A stretch of 64,000 bases of DNA from Favolaschia claudopus. Its lineage: Eukaryota; Basidiomycota; Agaricomycetes; Agaricales; Mycenaceae. Shown here piece after piece: positions 52,475 through 64,000 of the stretch (position 1 is its first letter; each line of letters begins with the position of its first letter). The stretch is taken from positions 992,001 through 1,056,000 of the forward strand of contig JAWWNJ010000017.1 in the NCBI GenBank assembly GCA_037176885.1. The letters run 5' to 3'. Below the pieces are notes generated by a model. It was not told the origin of the DNA, ran no database searches, and saw nothing but the letters and a program-made list of their open reading frames with translations. The position numbers and the translations under genes were made by a program.

Positions 52475-55400
52475 CTATGCGGCGTCCTTGGTACCATCAT
52501 GACGGAACGCAGCGTTGATGTTCATCTGCGTCAGCACGTTTTGTGGGGATCCTCGCGCGGGAGTGTTAAGCCCCGAGTGAAGCGGTGACTGCCCGATGCG
52601 AGGCGTAATGAGACCACTCCCACCGGCACCGAAGATGAATCCACCGCTTAATCCTTCCATGGTGTTGTAACCTATACGTGAGAGAAGGGTCAGTAATAGA
52701 CTATTGTGCGGCCGACGCAACGTAGCCACTGACCAGGAACCAGCATGCTGTCCCAGAACCCATTGCTGAGAATGTTATCCATGGTCAGCGCCCCAAGGGT
52801 ATCCTCGGATGGTGTTGGAGCCATTGTGGGTGGGAACACAGACATGTCCGCAACAGGTCCCATCTCCCCATCGAATTGGAACTCGTTCAGCGTGAACGTT
52901 CCCGACTTGTCAGTCGCGCCGAAAGTCAAGGAAGGGCTGCTGAATTGGGGAATGTCGGGCGTCGGCGGTCCATGCCCGGAGCTGCGCGACATAGGTTTCG
53001 ATTCCGGTGCTGACGAGGGTCCATCCTTGCGTTGGGAGATCAGTGCGCGCAAGAACTTGCTGTACAACGCAGGAGTATGCAATGGGTTCGCGGCGATCTT
53101 CTCGAGGACATCAGCGACGTCCGTTACAAGCCCGATGGTCTGGTCCTCATTTTCGAGGAAGGCCTGGAATTCGGGTCGTATGAGCTGGGGAGTGGGTTGT
53201 CAGCCAAGGTTGGACAAAGAGGCTGAAGGAATGTACCTTGAGAAGACTCAAAACAGCATACGATGTCAGGACGAAGTGCGAGTCAGGGGAGTACTTCATA
53301 AAACCACGAGGGCCCAACTGGTCGCGTACGATGACTGCGCACGCCATGGCGGAGGAGTGAACCCGGGCGAAGAAGTGACCAATGTCCAAAGGCGCCCGTT
53401 CCATGGCGTTTTGTAGGCCAAAGGAATTGAGAACCAGCATCGTGTAGTGGAAGTAGAATTGGAAGATATAGCCTCGATACTCGTTGGATGCGGACGAGAG
53501 ATCTAAGAGCACGAGTCAGTCGAGGCGGTGTTAAAATTGGAATAAATGCGCATACTCCGTGTGTCGGTTATGCTGTTCCAATGTTGCTGCCAGGCGAGGA
53601 CTTGAGTCTCAAAGGTTTTGATGACCAAGAGATAATCGCAATTCTGTATGAGCCCGGAGGGAGTGTCCGTCCCAGAATAGAGCACATCTAAACTACGTGC
53701 AATGATGCGTTGAAGGTCCTGTTTTAGGTACCGTCGGCGAACGGACCAGGGGAAGAAAAGAAAAGAAGACATACGACATACGAAGCCAGTCCTTGGTCGG
53801 AGGCAATACTGACAGGCGCGCGAATCCAATTTTGAACGTTCCGAATCACAAAGCTTAAAGGCCACGTGAGTGAGCGGGGGGAATAGCGCGTGAGCTGGAA
53901 AACACCCACTCCTCCTTGATGGAATAAGGCTTGCCCATTTGAGCGCTGTGACTGCGATCGAGGCAGAAACATAGCATCCACGTCCGCTCTCGATTGTGGA
54001 CCTCATAATCACGGGCTCGACCCTCGTCGCTGTCTTCACCGACGAGCGCCGACTTGCGGTGCAGATTTAAATCAGTTGCAATACTGGAGTGGAAGGAGGC
54101 AAAAGTCAGCGAACGAATCTGATGACAGGAGGCACGAAGCTTGCCAAAAATGTACATACCGAATTGCCATTCCCAAAAGAAGCCACGTCCGATCTTGCTC
54201 ATACCGCTCGACAGCACCACATCCGTAGAGGGCGAGCAGGAGGTAGGCCTGGACGATCTCAAGAGATTTGTAGCCAGCCGCGGGAACGCTGAACGCGAGC
54301 TTCTTGGCCAGTTCCGTCAGCTTGGGGTGGAGCTCGGGGTTTGCATCGTAGAACTTGCTCGCAATAGCACATACTACAGCATATTGAGGTCATAGCCGGG
54401 ACTTTCCGTAAGAGAACTCACTCGTGGTTAAGAGAAACGGGGACCTTGAGCAAACTAGCGACGGTGTGTGGAAATCACGGTCGAGGAGATTCGAGTGCAT
54501 CTAAGAAGGAGCTTCAGAGGTGCCCTGGGACAAGATGAATGGTCTAACGTTGATATGCTCAAAGAAACTGAGGCTCGTGAATTAGTTTGGATTATGGTCG
54601 TAGGAAGAAGTTACGAACATATTGAACAAATCCACGACCTCGTCGGTCGTAACGAAGCTGAGCATTTCCGGCTGAACTTGTCGCTCGATAAACAGCCGCC
54701 GAAGAGGCAGAATAGAGATAGGTCCTAGAAAATCGGTGAGATATTGTTACAATGGCATCAGCAAGACAAACCCGGTTTGAAATAATTGTCACTTGCGACC
54801 CCGATTTTCGTGTCCCCAGGTTGCGGCCTTACCGCTATTTGGGCGGGGTTGAAGCCGTGGGCACGACGATTAGCCAGGCTGGCTTCTGCCAATAGCCCGA
54901 GGGGGTTTAAGGAGTTATCGGGCAGCGAGTGAAGTTTCGGCGAGCTTGGACGATTGCGGAAAGCAGGGGCTGAGGCAGGGGGCGGGGAAGGCGAACGTGC
55001 TGCTATGAGAGCAGAAGTTGATGCAGATTGGTCTGTTGGAGATGGCGATCGAGAAATCATTCCCGAAGCAAGGCTGGGATTCCCTATGGACCGCAATACT
55101 GTGTCAAGAGTCCGCTCCATTTTCCGCAGTGAACGCGTAAGCAGTTCGTGTTTTCTGTAAAGCGAAGTTTAGCTGTCTGGTCATATGGGTGGAGATAAAG
55201 CGGCTACTTTGAGGATCGCTTGCCTCGATTCGACTCTTCGAAGATGCACTCGTGATTTCCAGCGATACATCGCTTGCACGGCGGACCCTTCTCCGCCCCA
55301 ACGCACTTCATTTTAAGCCGACGGCACACAGTACAGGCGCTGAAGAACGGATCAGTTGTACTCAGAAAGGCGGCACAAATGACAGTACCGTGAGCCCCGA

Positions 55401-55849
55401 GTGGGCTTAGCCTTGCCCTCCTCCTTCTCCGCCATAGGGCTCTGAGGGTCATCATCATCTTCGTCTTTTCGGGCTCTCTTGGACGCTCCATTCGAAACTG
55501 TGGATCCAGGCCGCTTGCCATTGACATTTGCGGACGAGTGATACATTGGGGGCGTTCCAATTGTGTCCGAGCCTTGAGACGACGGCGAAGAGTAGCTGTG
55601 GGGTAGGGAAAGATGCGAGGGAACGGGTGGCTGGTGCTGAGGTGGATACGACGGGTAGTAAGGGGGATATAGTGATAGGGCAGGATCGATTGGAATGGTG
55701 GGCGATGGGGGTGGTTGCATAGAGTGGGACATGAGACGGTCCTGCGGGGACAGCGATATCTCCTGGTGGGCATAGGGAAGAGGGTCAGTATACGAGGAGA
55801 AGTGGTGAGGTGGAGGGGAGTAGTAAGAGTGATAAGAATAGGGCGACAT
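52475..55849 (-). CDS. Zn2Cys6 transcription factor with fungal_trans domain
   Basis: Thirteen exons: 55849-55389, 55339-55208, 55154-54772, 54724-54619, 54567-54549, 54500-54422, 54373-54160, 54083-53904, 53853-53775, 53718-53556, 53502-53237, 53184-52734, 52671-52475, giving 909 residues. The Zn2Cys6 cluster starts near residue 155: ACTVCRRLKMKC, VGAEKGPPCKRC and IAGNHECIF, spacing CX2CX6CX8CX2CX6C, followed by basic NRGKRSSKKHE and a dimerisation helix. The fungal_trans middle region contains LFIERQVQPEMLSFVTTDEV, HTPSLVCSRSPFLLTTICAI and YEVHNRERTWMLCFCLDRSH. Binds CGG-type DNA as a dimer; the cluster resembles PrtT-like protease regulators, but targets cannot be read from the sequence. 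Exon 5 is a 19-nt microexon. The donor of exon 8 (GTTTTC) is weak but needed for frame. Confidence 0.88.
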
Positions 55850-58800
55850 CTCGTAGAATCGAGGAGGGATACTCGAGTGTCTTCGGATGTTCTTATAGCG
55901 CACAGACACCCGATCGAAAACGACAAGCAAGCCCAAATGAATCCAGTTTAAAACAAACTAGCAATACTCACGTGTAGAAACAGAAAATAGTTACTGAGAC
56001 CCGGTTACGCGTGGAGATACTATGCAAGATTTGAAAGCTGAGAGAGAAAGGCAGGCCTGGGAAGAAGAAGCAGCGAGGAACAAAGACCCAAGAGGGGGGA
56101 AAGCTGCCACGGTCTTGAAGAGGGCAGTCCCAAGAATCGAATCTGATGACTGGTCCCCCAAGAAGCTAGTGGTACAGAGCCCGAGAGAATACTTTGTCTG
56201 ACTTCTGGTATGCCTTATCCCTGGGTCAAAGTCCTGAAGCAAGCCCACTGGTACGGAGGATGTTGGCGACAAACTTGGGTCCAAAGTGGAAGACGGAGAG
56301 CCGTAGCGCTGAGCATACACAGCTTACATCAATTTCGGTCACGTGCAGATGTTCCTATTCCCCGATTTTCTCGAATCTCAACCAGAATACGGCTGCACAA
56401 ACTGACGGTTCATTTCTGCCTTCAATTTTCTGAAGTTCGGACCGTTGCCGAGCTTTTCAGCCACTCGGGGAACCTGATGAGGCCTATCAGAAAATTGAAC
56501 GTTAAAAAGACGCCATCAGCTCTCATGTTGTGCAGAAAAAGCTACCCAGTCATCGTCGGGCGCCATATCTGTCCTCTCCTCATATCCAATCACTTCCGAA
56601 TGGCTGGTGGGAAAGCTTTCCTGATCTAGTCTATGCAGAGCTGGGTGTTTTTTTCCTCTTTCTCGTTGCCACCGAGGAGCTCATCGATCAAGTTCCTTCA
56701 AATCATCTTAAAATATCCTCCGCACTCTGTAGATGCGCTGCGTGAAACCAACGAAGCCAATCAACTTTGTGTCCGGGTCTTTCCTTCGTCCTCCTCACAA
56801 AATAGGTACCCCCTTTTTTGTCAAATTGGGTGACACTGATTCCATGTTCTACCATTCCTCAAACAACTGCTTCAACTGCGTTATGCCCAAATCTCAAGCC
56901 TCCGGGGCATTATCGTGCTCGTCCATCTTTTTTCCAGTCTCGAAAACGTGGTTTTAAACGCCTATTTACACGTGGAAGTGGGAGTCACCTCCCAGGCGTC
57001 CATTGGATTGACGGATATGCTGCTGAAATTGGCTTGGCTCCATTGGCTGTTTCACTCTCGCCAGATCTAATTATAGCGACGACATTTACCCCTCGAAGAT
57101 ACGAAATCCTTCATAAAGCGTTGCCGCGCATGCGATTCTTGGACTCTCTGTCCTGTACACAACTAGACATAGCCGTTCGTTGGCAAGGTATGACTGTTTC
57201 CTGCTCATGGCTAATTGATTTCCTCCAAATCTGTGCTTCCCAAGTCGTTCCAGGCTATTGGATGCTACCCCTCCCTTGGTTTCGACCCGCTGTACTGGCC
57301 CATCGCGTTATCCCAGGATCTGTCTTGCCCAACCTCGTAGTCTAATTCCTCTTCCAGAATGGCGTTCTTTCCCTTTCTGGTACAAATCTCTTGACCCACT
57401 CCCTCGGTTCCGTCAAACACCCACGATTCTCATTCCAAAGAAAATTTAAGCAACTTTCCTCGAACAAAGAAGGACTGTCCACGTGAGGGGATTTACTCTT
57501 TTTTTACAGCATGTTCCTACCTTCTTCTCATATTCTGTTCTGCAGTCGAGCGCCACCGTGATCTACAAAGTAGTTCGCAATCTATTTTACCTCTTACGTG
57601 CTTCCAAGACCTTCTACTGGACATTGACTGGTCCCGCGAGCACAACTGCGGCGAACGCGATCCGACGCCCTTTCTGGCCACGGAACTTGCCCTTTGACCG
57701 ACGTGGTTATACGCCCAACGCCGATCATTACTGCCGAGGTAATCTCTGGCTCTATCGACTGCGACCGACAGACCCCAACAAACGGATAGTCGTGTGGACT
57801 GTCTCTCACAGTCGTCCGAGGTCTGACTCCTCTTCCTGTCGTTCCCAGTAGCGTCATCCATCTTCAGCCGCCAGTGTTGATGTCCGCCACTGGCTTGATT
57901 CGCCCAAACAAGTGATACCACCACTCCCTTCAGTTGGTCCAAGTCTCGTGAAGACTTAGTAATTTGCCGTCCGAAGGAAGCGCACGACGTGGTGTCTGCG
58001 CGACGCTTTCCACGAGCGCCATACATACGTAACACTTATGACGACTCTCCAGCGACCTTCAACACTTGCGGTCGTGTGGTGATAAGCCCTTTTTCTCAGG
58101 AAGAGAGACAATACTGAAACTTTGAGCAGGACGTGCTGTCTCACGTCGAACAAGGTCGCAGTTTCCTGCTCTCGGGAAACCCCTGACAGCGCTGATAACA
58201 TCAGAACGGTGCAGCGGTAGCGCGTCCTCGCTGGCTATAGTCTAGAGAATTGCGTTTCTGCGATTCACGCCGTTAGTCAGAACAGCTGGACGCTTTCTTC
58301 AGCACGTACGCCACTCCGCGGATGGCTAGGATCTCTCGAAAACCTGTGAGTATCGATGCCTTATTGTTCGTTCATCTTCGGCATATTTCCAAAAAATAAA
58401 CTAAGGATTACTCACGAGGGAGCGGCCCGCCTCATGGCCTGCAAAAAGACTGCCAACCCACGATGAGCTGATAAACCTCGATGCATATGCTCTTGGAGTA
58501 CACTGTGGGGTATTTTTGTCCACTGAACTTACTGGTCAACCTCCGCCGCGCGCAAATAGGACAACCGTAAAGGTCTAGATACCGAGGTCCACATCTCTCG
58601 CCACCGACGCGGCTTGGCTATTCTTGGGCTCAGTCTTGTGCCCTTCGACAGTTAATTGTTTATACAGCACCCATATCGCACCTTCTGACTTCATGACGAA
58701 CTTCAATTATTTCCGTTTATGGCAAACCGAGACTCTACGATTTCTGGCCCAGGACAAGGACGAGACCGTTGAGTGGCGCTGGCCCCGTTTTTCAGGGTAT

Positions 58801-61699
58801 CCAGGCAGCGGTGTCTCGCTCCTCGTTTCTCTTCATTTAGGCGCACCCTTGTTTCCAATCCTTCGCCGTTAGCATTTCTGGTTATTTAAATAGACCAGCT
58901 CGACTTTGCACGGTAAAACAAAGGTGTCTGTCGGCTTTTCTTCTTCTACTCGATGCGCACTTTGTTGATCTATCCTCCTCTCCACAATCCAGTTTCTGCG
59001 TTTTTTATTCTTTCCTTTCTTTTCGACGAATCACAAGAAACGTGTCTTTCCTCCCGCATGGTTACTGCCGATTTTTCATGGCGTTTCATAACGGAGTTCA
59101 TTTCGTCTGCCAGGAGCTGGGGTTCCGTCTCACATTCGACTGGATAGGTAAACGTGTTGCTCCTTCCCACCTTTCGACATTAGCAACGTCGACGGAGAGC
59201 TGATTGGTTTGCCACATCAGGGTACAAATATGTACGCCCGTCTCTCTTGATAACGAATCGTGACGACTAAACGGCTTCGTGAGACCATGAAGTTCAGGTA
59301 CCATGAGGTTCGCTTCAACGTATCTGCGTCACAACGTAAGATACTGACCGCAGCAGAACCATTTGTGGTATGAAGAGAGTAAGACTCCTTCTGCGAAGAT
59401 AAGGTTCGTGGATGACGTCTCAGCATGTTCTATTCAGTTTCAGGACATGCAATAACTTCACGGACTTCTCGAGGTACAAATCTATCTGGCATTCAAGCGC
59501 GCCGTTTTAAATTTTGCAAGAACCAAACAATACCATTCTAGCTGCCCGAGGAGATCTGAACACTTCAAATTTGTCCAGAAAGGATCATACATTCACGGAC
59601 CGCAGTCTCGCGAGCTTCGACTTGCGAGGCCAAGCTAGCAGACGGCCTGGCACACAACAGATTAATGTCACAGACAATGAAGTGCCAATGCATCAAGTTA
59701 CAAGACATAGTTACTCACATGGCGTCAGACATTTAGTTTCTACATACTATTATAATAGGAGAGTCAGCTGGGGGGTTCCCGACATCGAAGCCGATTTTCT
59801 TTATCATAGAGACCATTCTAGAGCTTTTTTTCAGTGAGAGAAAGCAGATTGAAGATGTTGAACTTCATTTCAACTTTTCGATAGAACTCTGAGGACTTGA
59901 TACCGTAAGAAGCGGTTTCTTCTGTGAAATCATTGATACCGAAATTTCGCGGAGGAGACATTGTGTTGAGAATTCTTTTCGTTGACTAAGTTACATGTGT
60001 TGAATCGGTAAGCAAGGGTCAAGGCAGCCCGTAGATGAGCGGCTGTCCTGCATCCAACGGTTGAACAAGCGGCCCGGATCCCCTGACATTCGCTTCGGAG
60101 CAAAATGCCATAGGCTAGAAATTGCGTGTACCGCATGGAAAATGTTCTCCGTGTATGCACCTGGGATCGCCATCAGGTTGAAGAAGCCCCAAAGCTAAAT
60201 CGAAAAAGAATTTTCCTTCAGTGAGTCCGCCAACATGTTGGTGACAGTCTTATCGTTATGCGTTCAAAAACCCTGGATAGCGTATTAGTTGGAGTTTCAC
60301 TGATTAGAGGCCCGCCTCACAGACCTCTGGCTAGTCTTGGGCTAGTGATAGAATCGGAGAAAGTCCGAGCGATAAGCAGGCAGGCTGTGTCGAGTCTTAT
60401 GCAGCGTGCTTAGACAAGGCGATAATCATAGAAGCTGTCTACTCGTCGGTCACACCTTGGGCGAACGACGCAGAAGAGTGATGGCAAGCTAGTCTATTTT
60501 GTTTTGGGAAGCTGATGAAGAGTTTTCCAGGTCTCCCGGCGCCGAGCTGGAGATAGAGGACAAGAGGCCGCATAAGCGCGGACCGAAGTTGAACGATTTC
60601 GAGAGAATGTTTCCTGCTTATTCGTTGTCGAAGGATGAAAGCTAATAGAAGATGATTAGGGTTAAGTCCGTTGCAGAAGTCGAGACGTTTCAAGACTGAA
60701 GCTCAGCTTCTTCATTGGAATTCCCAAAGCCATGCCCAGAGATAGATCGACAGTGAAGGTTGATCTTTCGACGATTACCCTCTTGCATTTTTGTAAGCTT
60801 GTCGTAATAGTAATGAGTTGTGGTGACCCAAGTCAACAACCATTGCGATAAGGTGGAATTTGAAACTTGGTCACTTTCGTTGGCTCACGACCCCTCCAAA
60901 GCTTCTAGTGAGGGCTGAAGGAAAACCTGAAGCTTGGATGCAGCTGAGGAAAGGAATACAGTTAATTAAAGCCACATGGCGAAATGATTAGCATTCGTGC
61001 CGCCGGCCGCCGTAAACAAAACAAGCGTAGGATACCTATCCGCCAATGAACGGCGTTTGATTTCAACGTTCCGAGTTCAACTGGGCAGGCACCCGATAGA
61101 AGAACTATTTGAGGTCTTCGAATTTTTCGAAGTGCTAAATACACGGCTCCGGTGCTCGCTTAGCCAGAAAATTCACAGGAACTCACTCTACATAGCCGCG
61201 GAATAGGCAGCGTCACGGAAAGAGAGATTGAAGGAATTCGTCGCACTCTATGTGAATAACCTATTCGCCACCTTGCCTCAAGTGTTTCCGGGACAATGCG
61301 TCGAATTTTGATCGTGGAGATATAGAGACCAGCTTATTCTGGTTTTCTGCGATCGAAGGTTTTCTGGTTTTCCAAGTCCTACACCAAGAAGTTAGAGAGG
61401 CTATTTGGACAAGAGGAATGTTCGCGAACAAGCTTATAGGCCGGAACTTGCTCAATAAGTATACAGATTTCGGATATGTCCTGCTCCTCGAGAGAAACTG
61501 TGGGATTTCAAACTCGCACGATGTTTAAATATGGAGTAGATGCTCTTTGCCCACATGTAGACGAGTGAAACGCTATCATTTCTAAGACAACTCAAATTTG
61601 TTTTAGGAAACCTAGACGGACCGACGGGGCGAATTTTGGGAATCGTTCGTCGAACCCTGCCAGAGATAGCTGCAGTACAATCATAGGTGAGCTACAAGT
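55850..61699. other. 5.85-kb stretch without recognisable gene
   Basis: Largest geneless interval. The first few hundred bases are probably promoter and leader of the transcription factor. Frames such as 56818-57345 (plus, 175 codons) and 57517-58035 (minus, 172 codons) are open but show no motif, splice partner or homology I recognise. A TTAGGGTTAA occurs near 60655. No terminal repeats or transposase motifs were found by eye. Confidence 0.45.
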
Positions 61700-62450
61700 T
61701 CAAGATATCCGTGCTTTGTGAATTTTGACATCCTCTCTAGGCCTGGTAACCCATCAGGCTGGCAGAACTCATATACCGAAAGAAAATCTCACCGATCCTG
61801 ATTATCGACCGCTACGGCGCCCAAACGCTGAACAACGCGCATCCCACTCATGACACGCCCAAAAATTGTGTGCTTGTTGTCCAAGTACGGGGTGGGGCCG
61901 AGAGTCACAAAAAACTGCGAACCTATGGCGGCCAAATGTCGGCAAGGGAATCCACCATTAATCAGAAAGACTAGAAAATACTCACCATTAGTGTTGGGTC
62001 CGGAGTTTGCCATGGCAAGGATGCCCGCGCCTGTGAATCGCAAGTCGGGGTGCAACTCATCCTCACTGAGATAATTGAGAGAATTAGTTGAGGGAATGAA
62101 TGTGCACTGAGAGATGCTACGAACAATTTTTGGCCATAGATGCTGGTTCCACCACGTCCAGTTCCAGTCGGGTCACCGCCCTGAATCATAAAATCCTACA
62201 ACACGATCGGTCGGAATGAATAGTGAGCAGATATTTCGGGAATGGTACCGATATGATACGATGAAATACCACGCCATTGTAATATCCTCGCTTCGCGAGT
62301 TCAGCGAAATTTTTGCATGTCTTTGAGCAACGAGTCAGCGAGGAGACTCCGAGAGAAGAATGGGTAGAGTATCACTCGCGGTGCATGGTCCCAATACAGC
62401 TCAAACTGAACGTCACCAAGGCTAGTCTCCAGTATGACGGATTCAGACAT
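61700..62450 (-). CDS. cyclophilin-type peptidyl-prolyl isomerase, PPIL1-like
   Basis: Exons 62450-62376, 62320-62249, 62195-62125, 62065-61986, 61922-61793 and 61742-61700 give 156 residues, the size of PPIL1/CypE orthologues. The catalytic core is visible: [20 protein letters not shown] (active-site HR, F and Q), [40 protein letters not shown] and [15 protein letters not shown], with the tryptophan of human CypA replaced by H in NKH as in PPIL1. It catalyses proline isomerisation; PPIL1 is a spliceosome-associated cyclophilin. Start [20 protein letters not shown] is typical. Ends [12 protein letters not shown]. Divergent from DTD. Confidence 0.94.
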
Positions 62451-62564
62451 GACTGTTCGTTTTAGAGTCGGCTTCTGCAGAGCCACTGAGAATTGTCACA
62501 CACAGCGCGCGCGTGACACTCGGTAACACGATTTGCTCTCCCACCACCGCCCACACTGACATTG
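62451..62564. promoter_or_regulatory. compact divergent promoter, cyclophilin/DTD
   Basis: 114 bp between the start codons, with an alternating GC stretch ACACAGCGCGCGCG near 62502. No TATA box seen. Shared control is inferred from spacing. Confidence 0.5.
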
Positions 62565-63331
62565 ATGCGAGCGGTAGTACAACGTGTGAGCTCCGCTTCT
62601 GTCTCTGGTCAGTGGATTCTCTTCCAGTTCATCGCTCATCTCCTTTATGAGATTTCTACAGTTGAAGGACAGGTGATTTCACAGATTTCCCGAGGATTAA
62701 TGGTCCTTGTTGGAATCGGCAAAGGAAAGACATCTCGGGTCAATAGAGTATTCTGGTGACAGCTCCCAATAGACGATACTGAGTCCGATGTTTCCTCTTT
62801 AACGAACAAAATGTAAGCTGTCGCTTTTTTCGCCGTACCGCATCGACTCGGATCGCCACTGGCAGTGGCGTGACTCGTGGACTCATATGTACACGACGAA
62901 TGTTCATTCAGCAAAACTGATCAAGATTTTCTTGTGCTCTCCAGTCTGTCCCTTCGTGTGTTTTCTGATGCCGTAGATGCGTCAAAAATGTGGAAAAACA
63001 ACGTCAGGGACGTAGAAGGCGACATCCTGTGTGTATCCCAGTTCACGTTGCTGGCAGAGACGCGGAAGGGGAACAAACCTGATTTTCACAACGCTATGGT
63101 CAGTGGACGCGCCGTACAAGCCCAATTTGTACATTCAAGCTTTTCTCAGCCGGGTGAACAATCGCGGGCACTATACACCACTTTCCTAGAGGTGCTACGA
63201 CGAGCATACAAGCCAGAAAAAGTTCAAGGTGACGTCTCAAGAAGTATCGTACTTGGTCTGAGCTCATTTTCCCCCCAGATGGGCGGTTTGGAGCTATGAT
63301 GAATGTTACCTTAACAAATGAGGTAGAGTAG
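62565..63331 (+). CDS. DTD1: D-aminoacyl-tRNA deacylase
   Basis: Exons 62565-62607, 62662-62724, 62773-62812, 62945-63228 and 63279-63331 give 160 residues if intron 2 starts at 62725. DTD removes D-amino acids (and glycine from tRNA-Ala) mischarged on tRNA. The hallmark SQF motif is present in LCVSQFTLLAETRKGNKPDF, the start MRAVVQRVSSASVSVEGQV is canonical, and the C-terminal DGRFGAMMNVTLTNE holds the cross-subunit Gly-cisPro-equivalent region (NxP replaced here by the short tail NEVE, unlike longer orthologues). Intron 2 has no GT donor: the join giving VGIGKDDTESD, expected from orthologues, needs GAAAGA at 62725; a GC donor at 62719 would keep frame but drop two residues. See finding. 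Confidence 0.85.
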
Positions 63332-64000
63332 CACCTCATCCAGCTTGCGTGTGCTTATCAACACCAATTAGGGTCCTGTAACGTTCACTCTTGACTCCCG
63401 CAAATTTGAATACACCCCTGTACCTGTCTCGCTCGCCGGCGGAAGCACAGTACAGGCAGTGAATGGAATGTCTGGTGACCCTCCTGCACAATAGCTTGTA
63501 CGATGCCTACCCACTCACCTCGGAGCGGACGCAATAAACGTGGCAAAGAAGACGAGCTTATACATCCCGCTTGTTCTGTATCTGGGAAGAGCTTCGCATC
63601 ATCCTAAAAACCAAAATAGTTTGCCGACGGTTTGACTTGCTCACGGATGCCCGCTGGAATGCCAGTCAGAGCCACGAAAACTCCATCTTCACAAAATGAG
63701 AGGAAAACTACGCAGTCTGCGACCGTTTTTGGTTTGGCGATATCGTTTTAGGTGACTCCACGTGCGTCAACAATTGAATATCTTCATCCTGAAGCAATCA
63801 ATCTCGACTTTAGTCGTTGAGGCGGATCGCTCGAGCTTGTATTCTGTCCGAAAAATCGATCATTGTTGCAGCGTTGACCACAGTGGTCGGGAAAAGTGGT
63901 CGTTACGCATGTTTCACAGCCGTACCTCGTAGCTGCTCCTGCATGACATGGACAAAAACAGGACTCTCGATTCCAGATTCAACTCCTCCCCAATTTCGTC
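63332..64000. other. window end, no confirmed gene
   Basis: On the minus strand an ATG at 63565 opens a hydrophobic, signal-like MYKLVFFATFIASA followed by a good GTGAGT donor (63518-63517). Possible downstream exons reach only about 48 residues and overlap the DTD 3' end, so a gene is not claimed. Nothing else recognised. Confidence 0.35.

Noticed and set aside
56818..57345. 175-codon plus-strand open frame
   Set aside because: No family signature and no splice partners; probably chance in a GC-balanced region.
57517..58035. 172-codon minus-strand open frame
   Set aside because: Arg/Ser-rich with no motif, no convincing start or splice context and no homology recognised.
60654..60664. Telomere-like TTAGGGTTAA
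   Set aside because: Single imperfect unit with no gene start nearby; expected by chance.

Overview
The window is nuclear DNA of a filamentous basidiomycete, most likely an Agaricomycete (mushroom-forming fungus). Nearly every gene is split by GT-AG introns of about 45-65 nt. Gene content is typical of that class: families of large F-box/LRR-like proteins, a NoxB NADPH oxidase, a JEN-type carboxylate transporter, an HNH protein of the fungal HNH_2 type, a Zn2Cys6 regulator and a DUF7598 membrane protein. Exon joins were read by hand from splice sites and frame. Where I give exon lists, the summed length is divisible by three and the joined frame is open unless I say otherwise.

Layout. 1-7 kb: F-box relic, MDM12 (ERMES tether) and ELP3 (tRNA-modifying Elongator subunit) sharing a 64-bp divergent promoter, an F-box gene with one in-frame stop, and a 622-bp transposon-like foldback element with 9-bp target duplications. 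7-18 kb: FtsJ-like methyltransferase, a lineage-specific protein, a decayed copy of the 5' end of a chromatin gene, a JEN1-like transporter, a multi-pass membrane protein and an F-box gene. 18-28 kb: a duplication cluster with an intact cystathionine gamma-synthase-like PLP enzyme, an intact F-box gene, a frameshifted second PLP enzyme, a two-module PWWP/Tudor-like chromatin protein, then abutting fragments of a further F-box gene and a third PLP enzyme. 28-41 kb: HNH-domain protein, HEL2/ZNF598-type RING E3 ligase, NoxB, an F-box relic, two F-box genes and a glutathione S-transferase. 41-47 kb: three membrane protein genes. 47-50 kb: no recognisable gene. 50-56 kb: an SNG1-family (DUF3533) gene with two in-frame stops and a 13-exon Zn2Cys6 transcription factor. 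56-61.7 kb: no recognisable gene. 61.7-63.3 kb: PPIL1-type cyclophilin and D-aminoacyl-tRNA deacylase in a divergent pair.

No operon-like pathway cluster is visible. ELP3 (wobble-uridine modification), HEL2 (collided-ribosome quality control) and DTD (D-aminoacyl-tRNA proofreading) are independent translation-fidelity genes. The most unusual signals are the foldback element, the F-box/PLP-enzyme gene graveyard, the non-canonical splice donors (a GC donor in the SNG1-like gene, an apparent GA donor in DTD) and several coding microexons of 10-21 nt. I found no convincing tRNA, rRNA or CRISPR.
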